Shown here: positions 1 to 12,600 of the stretch, one piece after another
Position numbering within the stretch: position 1 is the first letter of the stretch
Layout: each line of letters opens with the position of its first letter
Assembly (NCBI GenBank): GCA_002118135.1
Contig: BDIU01000160.1
Location: forward strand, 1 to 64,000
DNA: 64,000 nucleotides
Origin: Trebouxia sp. TZW2008
Taxonomy: Eukaryota > Chlorophyta > Trebouxiophyceae > Trebouxiales > Trebouxiaceae
Reading direction: 5' to 3'
Position numbers and translations under genes: made by a program
Notes under the pieces: model-generated
What the model saw: the letters and a program-made list of their open reading frames with translations, nothing else
What the model was told of the DNA's origin: nothing
The model's database searches: none

Positions 1-41
1 GCGAAAGCTTTCGGCCCCTTTCGCTGCCGAAAGCTTTCGGC
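1..41. repeat. Pair of HindIII-centred palindromes inside coding sequence
   Basis: Bases 26-41 form a perfect 16-base palindrome, GCCGAAAGCTTTCGGC, and bases 1-15 form the same palindrome with one base missing at one end. They lie 25 bases apart and are separated by a CCCCTTTCGCT spacer. Both fall inside the probable second exon of the minus-strand gene. This may simply be a coding duplication, or a hairpin-forming element inserted in frame. Confidence 0.6.
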
Positions 42-444
42 TATCTGCCCGCTCACTGGCTGGTTGAGTAGAGGGGAGCAAAGGCTGCTTTTGCACTTTG
101 ACCAGCTCTTGACGTCCATTGGCATACTGAAGGTGCATGCTTGCATTTCAGGCCTCACAGCTGCAGTGCAGTTGCAGCAAACGCAGCCACTTCACCTTGA
201 CATTCACAATATCTGCCTTGTGTAAAGGGCACTCTCGCAACACCCACTTCCTGAAGTTTGGACTGTGGTAACTGAGGACCCCAAGTAAGCCTCCCGTGAC
301 TAGGAACAAAAGCCTGTAAATGACGATTGCCCAGCCTATCACAGTGTATCCCACGAAAGCATGCACAATCTGCACAGCATACAAGCCCTTGCAGACGCAG
401 GTTTCAAAGGGTGCAGAAGGGTTATGCACTCGACGTTGTGCCAT
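1..444 (-). CDS. Membrane protein, N-terminal part (runs off left edge)
   Basis: I do not recognise the family with confidence. The model has two exons: 444-196 (83 codons, starting MAQRRVHNPS) and 126-1 (42 codons, still open at the window edge). The donor after the first exon is AAG|GTGAAG and the acceptor is CACCTTCAG|TATGCC; phase is 0 on both sides. Residues about 22-58 are hydrophobic and probably form one or two membrane segments (VGYTVIGWAIVIYRLLFLV, then GGLLGVL), followed by a basic stretch (FRKWVLRE). A hydrophobic hairpin followed by a basic segment is what precedes the catalytic domain in some lysophospholipid or glycerol-phosphate acyltransferases and AUP1-like proteins, but no catalytic motif is visible, so this is only a guess. 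The last codons, reading SRKLSAAKGAESFR, are encoded by two near-identical palindromes (see separate entry). Confidence 0.45.
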
Positions 445-3400
445 TGCAGCACACCGTATCCTGCGTTACGCCAACGGACACCTTCGCTCGAAATGATTTC
501 CTGGCCATTGGAGAATTATTTGTGGTCTCCGCGGGTGTCGCGACCGCGCGCACGCTGAGTCGGTAGATTTGCAAGGATCAACTTGCTCAGCTCGGCAGCG
601 CATAAATATACCGCTCTCGCCCCATGCAAGTAACATGCTGTGCCATGCACGGTCGAAACAGATCGCCGATAGTCAATCACCTCGGCAACAGGCATCTCTA
701 ACACGGAAGGTCAATAAGAGACGACTGCTCCGAGAGAAGAGAGACAAGGCTTGGTCATTTACACCCCCCGCTTCCCCTGGGGGGGGGGGAGCACCCAAAA
801 CCGCAAATTTGCATCAATGCAGTGTAGGCAATATCTCCGGGGGCACTTCAATTCAGCAATTCGGCATATGTTTGGAGAAGAACAGCAAGCTTTTCCATTT
901 TCAGAGCGAACGAGGAAGACTTCACTGTTTTACGTCCCTAAAGTTGGAGGTCTGTGGGTCTTTGGAGATCTGCACCCGTATAGAGTCAAGACTTGTCAAT
1001 AGCGACGTGATTATACACAGTTCCGTACTGCATGGATCCGTGTAACTTTACCTCCCTGCAGAATCGTACAGATTTTTTGCCTTGCAGATCTGCGTGTATC
1101 TATGTTTGCTATAGATTTGTATAGGTACAGGTCTGCATATATATACACCACAAAACTGTAAGACTTTGCATGCAAGCGAATTTTGTGGATCTGTGTGGAG
1201 CAGAAGTATGTAGACCCCTGAATCGGCAAATCGCTGCAGGACCGCATGAGTGCAGAGCTTTGCAACTTCTTGTCAGCTGACATAGCAGCATATACAGCTG
1301 CTTCACAGCTCATGCATAGCTGCGACGTCATATCAACAAAGGTAGTGACTACAAGGGAACTGACGCGCTGTCCAAACCAATACACAAGTCCATCTGAGCC
1401 ACATTGAAATTGCAAAGCAAGCAAGCATTGCTCCAAGCCAGACCTGCACCAAGCAAGACCTGTAATCACAAGGTGAATCTGTTGGGGACAGCTGATGCAC
1501 ATGCAGATATGTAAATAAGCAAACAATCAACACACAAGGGCTACAATCAGAGAGTGTGAGGCAAGCTGGAACAGAGCAATATGACAATTAAGGCTAACAT
1601 ATAGTTGATACTGCTTCTTCTTGCCAAACGTGGATGAGCTGACATGTTTCATCACTTCCACCTGCACAGTGCAAAAGCAATAGTCAAACACAAGGCAAAC
1701 CTTGATTGCTGCCCTATTGACAACAGTATGCAGCAATTTTGATGCAAGCAAGGTGGTGAGAACAATATGTAGCAGTGCAATATGCTATCATGCTGATTCA
1801 ATAGAGCTGTTTCAAGTCAACATGGAATAGCCTCACCAGAATAGGGTGCAGCAGGTCGAATCTCTAGACTTGTTTGCCTCAAATTGCATATCACAATCAC
1901 TGATTTCTATTTGTGGGGCATCTTGTTCAACTTCTCTCGTGCTGCTGCAACACAACAACCGTCAGCAAGCCATGTTGTAACAAAATCGCTGCAGATGTAT
2001 GTCGATGCCGATTGCTGGCTGCAAAAACAAATCGCAGAAGGCTGCTGCATACCTTGTAGTATCTAGCAGCAACTATATTTTGAGTCGTAAAACCTCTGAT
2101 GGTGCCGTAGATTGGACAACTTGTGGTTGTCAGTCAACCAGGTTGTCAATATCTACTGCAAACACAATTCCCAGTTGATGACCGTTGTTGAGGTCAGCAG
2201 CTGTCGTGCACCGGAGCAAAACAGAAAGAGGCTCTTGACATGTCTTTCAGATAAGAGTAATGTGCACCAACTTAGATCTTTAGCCAAATGTATGCAAGCT
2301 TCACACCAGCAAAGCAGTGAAGAGATCTGACCTTGAGGTGGGTGCCTCTGGCAATGGTGCTTGGACTTGCCATTGCAGATCTGATCAGGGTGCAAAGCTA
2401 GGTGAAAATGTCTGCAATGGTAGCTGTCAATGCCTTCATCCTGCACAGCAACAGGTGACAGTATTTCAAACTGATCTAGCTAGCTCAGCGAAAAAAAATG
2501 GGGAACAAACAGGCTCTGCCTGTCTGCAGCTTCAAAATACGAAAGACAGCTAATCTCGATGACTCGTTCAAGTGTGGCAGAACAATAGAATCAAGCGGCT
2601 GCAGCAGGGTCGGATGTAGTTTGCATCAGACTGATCGTTATGTGCAGTTCGAGAAGAAGCCGACGGATATGCACGAAAGAAAAGGCAGCGATATCACTTT
2701 GCACGTACGACTCTTGGTGCAATCGCAATCCCGCAGAGTTGCCCGATCGCGAGGCTGTGAGCAGGTGACTTGTGTTTGCCTCCCAACTGTCAGCTTCAAA
2801 ACGGTCAAGCAGTTGGGGCGGTTAGCCCAGGATGCCTGTTATGACTGTCAGGAATTTTGTTTTGCTGACTGCACACAGCCTTTTCTGTGTGCGTTGTTGC
2901 AATGTCCCCCTTGGCGTGTCGGCAGAGTGTGACTTTGCCATCGTCGAATCGCCATCGCCATGGCAGACAGGCGATCAATTCGTCATACAACACGGTTTGC
3001 CAGCCTGTAAAAGGCGGGCTATGACGTGCAGCTCCAAATGCGCATGCGCTGCGCAGACCTCACCAGAGCCCGACAGCACACAGCGTGTAACACGCCTTAT
3101 GTCTTCGTGATGCTGAGGTAACGGGAGCAAAGTCGTTCGATGCGCGTCGCGTGAGAGGCTGCAGAGGCAGTGTTAGGGCAGCAAAAAAGGCTTTCAAGTG
3201 TTAACACTGCAGTGGCCATCACTTGTGCCGCAGCTGTTGCAAATTGCTTCGTCAGGTCCCCGCACCTTTGATTGCATGGTACCCGCCTGATGCGGTGAAT
3301 GGACCATTCAGAATGGTTTTCGGGAACGCTCCCAAATTCAAATCAGGGGTATCGAGTCATTTGACCCCAGGCTGTGACAGCCTGGCTGTCAGTGCAAAGT

Positions 3401-3624
3401 CTTCTTCTTCTGTCGGATTACAAACCTGTGTTGCCCGTCGCTCCCGACGTGACAGCGAGCAAACGTCTGCTGTTGTCAACAATGCTGCGCAAGCCATCGC
3501 ATTGCCGTTGAGTGGGCATCTTGCGTCTGCTCTGCGCTGCGTTTTAGCAGTGTAACCTCACCCTGGTGTGGAAAAGCATCAATCAAGCCCCTGTTGACGT
3601 CAGGCTTGCAAGCCCAAAGAGAAG
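445..3624. other. Long gene-free interval between divergent genes
   Basis: About 3.2 kb between the minus-strand gene that starts at 444 and the plus-strand gene that starts at 3625. Several open frames of 60-170 codons exist on both strands, but none shows splice-phase continuity, recognisable motifs or a compositional bias like the neighbouring exons. A C-run followed by an 11-base G-run lies at about 763-789. This interval presumably holds both promoters and long 5' untranslated regions. I see no tRNA or other RNA gene. Confidence 0.4.
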
Positions 3625-6600
3625 ATGACGGGCTGCATGCCATTTATGACTCGCAAGACTACCCAGAACGAGGTGAGTGAGGTATCACGAAGTGGTTTAT
3701 TTGTCGAGTCTGGTCAAGTTGACAACAACGGATGTTTGCGGTTCAGGCTGACTCTGAAAGCCTCAGCGAAAGCACTGAAGCGGCCACAAGGCGTCAGCGC
3801 TTCATGCGTCATGTTTTGAGTCTGCCGCAACGAGTAAGTCGAACTCTATCGCCTTTGTGGCGTACTTCACGTTGCAAGTTCTGCAGCAAGGCCTGATTGT
3901 AAACTTCCTGACGTGCGCAGACTGGCTTCCTCAAGAAAAGAGCCAGCTGTTCAGCAATTGCTGTACAAGTTGATGCCGCAGCATTCAGCTCATACAGAAT
4001 GGAAGCACGCTTTGAGCCTGTGCACCCAGGCAGGCTGCAGACATCACTGCCTCTGACAGAGCGCACATCAAGCAGCCCAACTGCTCATAATACAGTTGCC
4101 AACACGACGTGTGGAAGCGCAATCACTGCACAGCCAATTACTGTCAACACCAGATTGTCTGTTGCAACTACAGCCCAAAAAGTCACCAGCACTTTGACAG
4201 CTGGTGATGAGCTAGAAAATTTCCATGATGCTAGCGACATGCTTTTGACTGATTCCACCGACATTGAGGCTACCGCCAAGAACACTTCCGCCAAGTACTA
4301 TATGGCATGCAAATACTACATTCTGATTCTGCTACGCTTGCTTTTTCCTCCATGCGTGTCAGCACAGATCAAGACCTGGGGCCGTGAGGCATTTTTGAGG
4401 GGGCAAAGCAACTTCAGCGGGGCTATGTTGTACGGGGCTATGTTGTACTGGAACACATGCCATGCTCCTATGTTCACCATGGACGCCCTTGCATCCCAGT
4501 TCTCTGTCAATTGGGGATGTATGAGTGCTGCTTGGGCAGGCCCAAAGTTCTTTGCTGACAAGTTGAAGCTCTACTTTTCCAATGCTGTTGAAAGTTGTTT
4601 GCCAGTTGGGCTGCAAAGCCAGGCGGCACTTGGCCATATTACTGATTTGATGCTGATGCCATCTGACACTTGCTTCTTCCTGGTTGCCTCTCACTGGTCT
4701 ATGCTGGGCGTGAGCCTGATTGACTGTCAGCGCCCTCTGATCATGCTGTTTGCTTTTGGGCAGCGCAGTTGGACTGCTGTTGCAGCAGCGGCTACTACAT
4801 ATGTCAGGGCAGTATGGCTGGACATGTCATCTTTTGGTGTATGCTACTATGTATCTCTCATATCTGACTTCAGATACTTTGGCAACTGCATGTCTGACTT
4901 TACTAGTGGTTTTTGCACTGGTTTTACTTCAGAGGTGATTAGCAAAATCTTTTCCTCAGTTGAAATTGTGGCTGCACACACTGACGGCTCATTATATGCA
5001 ATTGAAATGTTGTGGCCTGAGTTTTGTGCTGTGGCCCCAGCTTTTGTATTTCTGCTGGCTCACATATTCTGGGGCTTTTGGCATTGTGGAGCTTGGTTCT
5101 GGCACACAGTTGTTGACTTTGTGCCAGACACATGCGTAGTTCTAGCTTTGTCCATGATGGTTAGGCTTGAGAGCGCCATATTTTGGGTACTTGAGACAGT
5201 GCTGATGACTGTGATGGGCCATATCTGGTTTGCTACCTGTTTGGCAGCTCAATGTGTGGCGACCTTCATCTGTACCCTGGCTGTGGGCAATGGCATACAG
5301 GTTAGCTCTCGCCCTCTCATTCACTGCTGCTTACCTTGAGGCATGATGTACCAAACTGACACTTGACTTAGCTCTTGCCGTATTTGCTGTGCTGTGCCTG
5401 TAGTTTTATGTTCCCAGGCTTGCGTCAGGCTTCTGGCTGGTCATCGCATCTTTGTGAGAACATGTAGGTCACATCCTTGTATCAATGATCCGAGCTCATG
5501 GAATGCCGCGCAATCTCTCTGTTTCACACAATGTATTGATGAGACTGTGCCTGTCTATGCAGAAGCTGGCCGTGATGCTGACTGGCGGCTCAAACGTAGC
5601 TACAGCTGCAAAGTCAGGAAACAACAAGTCACCTGCCTCTAATGATCAGGTATGCCGCCACATCTCGTATCTACATGTTTAAGTGAGATAGCAGCATACT
5701 TAGACAGGATGATTGTCTTAGCACCTTGCAGATGCAATTGGTGCTGTTGCTATCCTTCTCGATCAAGCAGTCAGCATATGTCACAATTGTTGGAGGAATC
5801 AGCATTGAAATTTGCGTCTACAATGGTAGCATCATCAATAGACAAGCTCTCAAAGTGGGTTGTGCACATATGCAGGCACTTCTTGACATCTCTGGGACTG
5901 TTGCAATCAGCAGTGCAGCCTCCCTCAGGGACAATGGGCCCCCTAGCGCCTTTTCTCATTTCGCCCCAGTAGCTGTGATTGAGTCACTGGCACAGTACCA
6001 TGTAAGCCTTTCTTCTTATTGACAGCAATCTGTGCCTTAATGTGCGATGCAGTGGCGGCCGCATGCTGTGGTGTGACCTGACCAGCCGCCATCAATGCAT
6101 CTCCTGTTTGAAATCATTCCATGTGCACTGTAGCAAGATCAGAACATTTCAATGAACCATGTCTGATATGACGTGAGTGATGTTTGCAGGTGAGGACCAA
6201 CTCTGCTTTTGAGGAGCATGAGTCTATCTGCCTTGACAGCTCGCCACTGACTAGTGGCTCCCACCAGTCTTCTTCGTCTCCTTCCATCCAGCCGCATCTT
6301 CTTCTTGTTCAGGCTCCCTTACCCAAGCCCCGTCCATTGCCTCTTCTCCCCATCCAGCCTGCTCCCAGCCAGCCTTCCTCCTGCCGTGACTCTTCATCTG
6401 TGCAGCCTTCCTCCTGCCGCTCTTCAATGCGACTGCCATTTTTGAACCACCGGCACCAGGTATGCTGTTGCCACACACACAAAGTAGTGTGCTATTGCGA
6501 CACACGCACAACATTATGATGTTCTGATACATGCACAATGTTGTGGTGGGTGTTCTGAGCTGATGTGGCCGGAAGAAGAACCTTCTTTATGGCAATTGTG

Positions 6601-9600
6601 TTTTGGCCCCGAACAGATCATGAACCCATTGCATGCCTGTTTTGGGTGCTTCGTGGCATGCCTTTCTGAGGCATCTTTGTTCATAAAAAGGTGGTGAGGT
6701 GCCTGCTGTATACTCTGCATGGTGGTTGCTGCCTATGCCTCCAGACGTGCTTCACAATTCTGTCTACCATGCCTACGAGCAGCTTGCATTCTGTCAAGGG
6801 GAAAGCTGGTCAGACAGGTGATGACGTCAATAGATTGCACCGCTCATCCGATATGGTCTTTTGTACTGTTTCAGTTATGACTCCAGATGCTGCAGCAGTA
6901 TAAAAACGGGTGGGGCCACAATTTTTTTCATCACATGTCTCAGATGGTTAATTTCTTTTATCAAAAGATCAAACTTCTTGCTTGCTTAACAGCATATTAG
7001 TAGAGACGGCTATAGTGTGATGCTGCATAGATGCCAACCTGTCTCACCCAACAAAATGCAACTTTGGGTTAGGCCATGTCTGTAAAGCAGAGCTGGCTTC
7101 GGTAGTTGGCAGATAGGCTCGTGCAGTGATAAATTGGCATTCATGGCCATGTCCATTGGAGTTCAAATTCTGTTCAGCAAAGTCATCAGATGATTATGCT
7201 GCGATAGATGTGCGCTCAACAGCGCAGACGAAGGTTGCTTCCGGGCATAGATGGCAAACAGATGCTGCCTGTGCAGGACTGTCAACATCAAAAAGCCTTT
7301 TCTGTGCAGCTATTTGCGTCAGCTCTGAGCATGTGCCTTCTGCAGGTTTCTGAGACTTCTCCTTCTCTTTTGTCGTCTTCTCCATCAAGGGGTCTGAGGC
7401 GCCCGGCATTGACCCTTGCTCTGGCAGCATCTGAGCTTGACTCGCCCAGGGCTAGCTGGAACAAGCCCCAGTACATCAGGGCTGCTCAATCGCTGGGGTC
7501 CAAGCCTCTTCTTCCTCGCAGTGGCAGCCCATCTGCAGTCAGCTTAGGACCCGACAGCCTTGAGCGTTTCTTGGAAAGGTCACAGAAGCTGCAGGTCAGA
7601 TTGGTGATAACTGTTTACACATCATGTTGGGTCCTGGCTAGTTTTTTCGAGCTTTGTGTGCATTTGCATGCTGAGATGCTGCATGGACCAAGTGTGTGTG
7701 GTTCTTCACCCATGTGAACCATCAAATGGTGCATGATGTGCATATAGCTGGAAAAGATTGTCACACACTAGCACTTTGCTGAGTGCAAGCTTGGTTGCCA
7801 CAGTCCTTCACAATACAGCTCTGAAACTTCAGTAATTGTGTTGGACATGACTACCTTGCTGCTATGTCCATGTGGTAAATAGGCGTATGGGCTGCTTGTG
7901 GGCATCACCGTGAGAAATGCACTGAAGCATGCAACTTGACAACGCTGTTAAGCATGTATCACACCTGCATTGCCACTTCTTGCCGATGTCTATGATGCTC
8001 TGTGCAGGTTAGCTCAGAAGCTGTATGTGTACAAAGCTATGCCCATCCCTCCTTGCGGAATCCCCCCTGCTTTCAGCGTTGCCTTTTCCTCATCGTCTGA
8101 TGAGGACTTTCATGCTTCTCCTGTGCCATACTCAAGTGCGCCTTCCGCCCACCACCCCCGCCTGCCACCTCCCAGCCAGGCATACCTTGCTTCATCATAT
8201 ACTACTCAGGTGACTTCCCCAGTGATGAAAGAATGCTGACTGGATGCTGCAAACTGATATCCTGTGTGACGAACTGGGTGTTATTTGCATTGATTAGGTG
8301 CTCACATTCATGGCATTCACAGAGCATTACTGGCACTGCTTTGCTACGTGCTGCAATGGGTGTCAGGTCACATCACGTGCTTGACTCATGCCATTTGTTC
8401 ATGTCAAGGGCCAATGGGCATCTTGTTGCCGGTCAGTGGCTTTTCCCCTTGTTGCCTTTTGTTCTTGAAATTGACAAGTGCTTGAGCAACAGTTAGCTGA
8501 CCTGTGCTGCAGTTCACCATTTCAAGCCGCAGTCAGCAGCCGAAGCTTGGCCACCCGCAGTTGGGGTCGAAGAATGTGGGCATGAAGAAACAGATGGATG
8601 ACCTACTTCCCAGTTTGTTTGATCATACTGTGGACACGCACCCTGGCGAAGCCCTGAGAGCATCCAAGAAAATCAACTCAGGCATTGCGTCCAAGTTCAG
8701 CCAGGTGAGCCACTGCCCATCAATGACCTTTTTTTTTCCTCTTTCTCTCTTCCGCTTACTCTTCTTCTTCCTGTTTTTCTTATTATTGCTTTATCACAAG
8801 CTGCATATGTTTGTCCAGGGTGGAGTCAAGCAGTTTGCCTAACACTTCAGTATGTCTGTACAGGCTGTGTCAAGTGGTTTGCCTGACAGCCCCATGTGTG
8901 TGTACAGGTTAAGTCGAGTAGCATGTATGGTGTCAGCAGGGCAGCAGGCTCAGCAATGGTGTCAAAACCTGTCCAGCTGCCTTTGGACTCTGCTTGGTCC
9001 ACTGGTTCCAGCACTGTTGCCAGCTCATCCTCAGGAAGCCCTCAGGTACATCTTCTCACTCATGCAATTCCTTATTTGTGCACACATACATTCACCCAAT
9101 CACTCAGTCATGTATGCATACACTTGTACATTCATTTGGGAAGCATGCTAGGCAGGCTCAGGGGCCCCAGCTAGGTATGTACAGCGGCATGCACAGGTGT
9201 GCATTGTCACTGCTGCTTCAGCACAGGCACACTTGCTTCTCGCTCTGAAGTTGCCATCGATTGTCAAGCTGTCACTGTCGCAGTCATCTGCTCTGTTGCA
9301 TGCTGTTGTATTCTGCTGTGCATTCCAAAACAAATGAATCTGCTACAGATGCTGTTGTTTGTGTATTGAAGTTGTCCCTTCTGTACAATCGCAGCATGCT
9401 CAGAAGTGCAGCTCCTTTGCTGGCAATATGATGCTCAGATGTGTCCCTTCCAGCGAAACAAAGCTCTGACTGTTTGCATGTGCTCTGCAATCTGATCAGT
9501 ACATACAAGACTGACCCTGAAGCAAGAGCTGACTGTGTGCTGCAGTCAGTGCTGGACATTTCAAGCCTCCAGGATCTCAGTCAGCAGCTGTACAACAGCA

Positions 9601-12600
9601 GTGCGATGCAGACAGCAGCATTGCCATCTCGTCACCAGTTCACTGCAGACTACAGGCCAAAGTGGGGCCTTGATCAGATCGACGACGCCCCAACAACCCT
9701 CTCTGATGGTCCAAAACAGGGCATGATTCAGGTATGTTGCTGCTGCAAACGTCGCTTGTCAAGATGAATCTCTCTGAGAGCCTGGGGAGGCGGACTGTAT
9801 GTCATCGCATGTTGGACAACGTCTTGCCAGCATTGCAAGTCAACCAGTAGCATGTCAGCCTTGCTGTAAGGAGAACCAGCTGTCAACGGATTGCTGCTGT
9901 CTGACTGTACGCTTTGATACTGCTTGCAACTGTTGGGGTAATCAAGCGTGTCATCTTCAAGCCAGGTTTGCTTTCACTACTTGTGTGGCTGTTGGCAAGC
10001 TGACTTGATACTGTCTGCCCTGCAAGGATGCACTAGCGCCAGACTGATCTGATGCAATGTCAGGAGTCACTTGTGTGCAGTTTGTGCATTGCAAAAACAT
10101 CAGGCCAGCAGGACTTCAAGCATGTGTCTTTGGCAGTGCAAGCACAGTTTACACAGGTCTGAGAGGACATGGGTTTGAAATGCTGACCAGGCGTGTTCTG
10201 CAGGATCAGGGAGATAGTGCAGGGGGACCTCAGGCAAAGGATGACTATGCCAATGTCACTGGAAACTTTACCCGTGACAAGGTATGAACACCGCAGGTGC
10301 ATGACATGCCCACAGCTGTTGGCACTTATCTGCAACGGTGGGCAGCAAAGCTGTTAGGAACAGAGATGATTGCTCTGCACAACCATCCAGCGTTGCTGCA
10401 GCACCTTAGTGATCACTGCTATGCTACCATCTGCATAGCGCTGCCTTGGGGTCTTGTATGTACACAGCCCATCTGTCATATGGCATGTATCAAGATCTGA
10501 GCACATGTGCCATGTCCCATGTTCCAGCACACCACAGCTGCAGTGAGACATGTGCCCCTGAACAGCAATGCAAGGAAGAATGTTTTGCTGTGCAGATGGC
10601 AAAAAGAGCAGAGTCAGCCCGTCTTTTTGTTGAGAGAGCTGCTGCCAAGAAAGTGCGAAGCGATGCAGCTAGCAACCTTTTGAAAGAGGCAAGTCTGCTC
10701 CCTGTTTTCATGTGCAGCATCCAAGACAGGCAGCTTGGGTATTGCATTTTTGTGACAGCCTGCGAGCTTAGTCATGCAACTTTTCAAACATGACTGCTCA
10801 TACTTGCCCGAGGCATACTCCATGATGGCAAAACACTGGCTCTCACTGCATTGGACTCTGCTGACTGGCAAACTGCGGGGCCAAGCAGCTTTCCTGCAGA
10901 GCATTCACCCTGTGGGATCTCCATGGGTGTCTAGTGGCCAGTGCTCCTGTGCCAGCTATGCAGACTGCTGCAGGTTGCATGGTCATTGTTTCCTATGCTC
11001 TCGTCATAGCTTTAGCAACACGTACTCAAGACGCTTATTCCAGGGGGGTTGCTGTCTTTCTTTCCTGTGACTTTGATCTGTCTGAACAAAAGCATACCCT
11101 CAAGAAAGCTTCACAGACTGCTCTTAGTTCAAGTCTGATTGTACAACTTCCACTGTCATTGCTGGCCGATGTGCTGATGGCATGCAGGATGGCTTGCTAT
11201 ACTTTGAGTCTTGTGCCGCGAGTTTGGAGGCTGGCTGCAGCCTAGAGTCACGCATGCCTCAGGTGTGTGCTCTTCACTTCTCTTGAAACTCGCATTGTTG
11301 AGCATACCTCCACTCTGTGGCAATGTGCAATGCTTTCTGCACAGGCATATCAGGCACTTGTTTGGGCCAAAAATCCATCAAAGCCTGAGTATATTCATCC
11401 ATCAGGTCCTTTTACAAATGGAAATAGTCGGTCGCTCCTGTACATAGCTAGCTGGGTCTTCTGAGCCTGTCTAGCATGCATTTCTAGTGAAATGAATGAA
11501 AGCACTTTACAGATTGCATGTTTTGCTTCAGGTTTGGAAGCACAGTCAAGAGCTGATGATGAAGCACAAGAACAGGCTCGGTGACCTTGACCTGCAGCCA
11601 TCTCCGTTCAGCCCTGTTGTACTCACAGCAGCTAACATGAAAAAGGCGACCCTTGGCAAAGGCATCAGTGGGGCTGTTGTCTAGTGAGGTTTCAAGCTAC
11701 TGAACACATGCATGTGAAGTCTTTGAGCTGCGACGGAGCATATTGCATTCTGAATTGATGTCACTGTCATGTCATCATCATCACATCTTGGAGTCTTGTA
11801 CTGTCTTCACAGAATGATAGACTGGCTGAAGATTGAATGTTATTGATTGCACTGCATTTACCATGTATGTTCAACAGTTATTCACTGAGCGGCATTTCAG
11901 CATATTGCATCCTGCATTGATCACGTCAATGTCATGTCAACATGTCATGATCACCACATCTTCAACTTTGCTATTGTGTTCATACAAAGACAGATTGCCT
12001 GGAGCCTGAACATTGTTGGGTTGCGCTGCAGTGGCCATGTATGCATGACAGATGGGCATTTGGAAGCATGTGCCCTGAAGAAGCTGGATTACTCCTTCCC
12101 CGCAGAAAAAGACGCTGTCCACACAGAGCTGAACGCCCTTCACATGGCTCTGGGCAAGCCTCATGTGGTGCAAGGGTTGGCTGCTTTCAGATGGTTCTGT
12201 GCAGAAACCCATGAAACATACGTGTGGATAGCAACAAGGTATGCCGTGCCTCACTGCACAACTTGCAACAGACTTCGTTCATTTATGCATCCATTCATTT
12301 ATTCAACACGCATGTTAGACAGGCTCAGCTAGGTACTTGTTGTGTGCTTTTGCTAATGTGACTTTGTTGACCCTTCAACAGTTCTGCTGGGTCTGATGGT
12401 TTGATTGCTGATGTGTAGCTCGTCCTTTCCCAAACTGCAGCACGCTTAGCAGATAATAGAACATGATGACCTGAATCAATCTACCAATGGGTTTGAATAA
12501 TCGTAGAGAGCTGACAAGGGGTCATAAAGACAATGTCATAAAGATGTGTAAGCTGAATTGCACTGTGCAAAGCCTCAAACATGCACAATTGCATGGGATT

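Noticed and set aside
1011..2450. Several minus-strand frames of 65-171 codons
   Set aside because: Cys/His-rich chance frames without splice-phase support or motifs.
2498..2932. A 144-codon plus-strand frame starting MGNKQALPV
   Set aside because: No splice partner, no recognisable motif and composition like the surrounding non-coding DNA; left unannotated.
6745..6817. Possible 24-codon exon in the kinase gene
   Set aside because: It ends in phase 1, while the next firm exon (7346) starts in phase 0; the flanking exons join in phase without it.
8725..8785. Long T/C-rich tract as a promoter or origin element
   Set aside because: It sits in an intron and is most simply a pyrimidine-rich intron stretch.
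11345..11405. Possible small exon (AYQALVWAKNPSKPEYIHPS)
   Set aside because: Looks coding, but its end phase does not fit the exon at 11532. It may be used through a donor I could not identify.
11682..11684. TAG stop ending a separate upstream gene
   Set aside because: The codons before it form a kinase glycine loop, and GTGAGG directly there is a splice donor that rejoins the kinase domain in phase at 12032.
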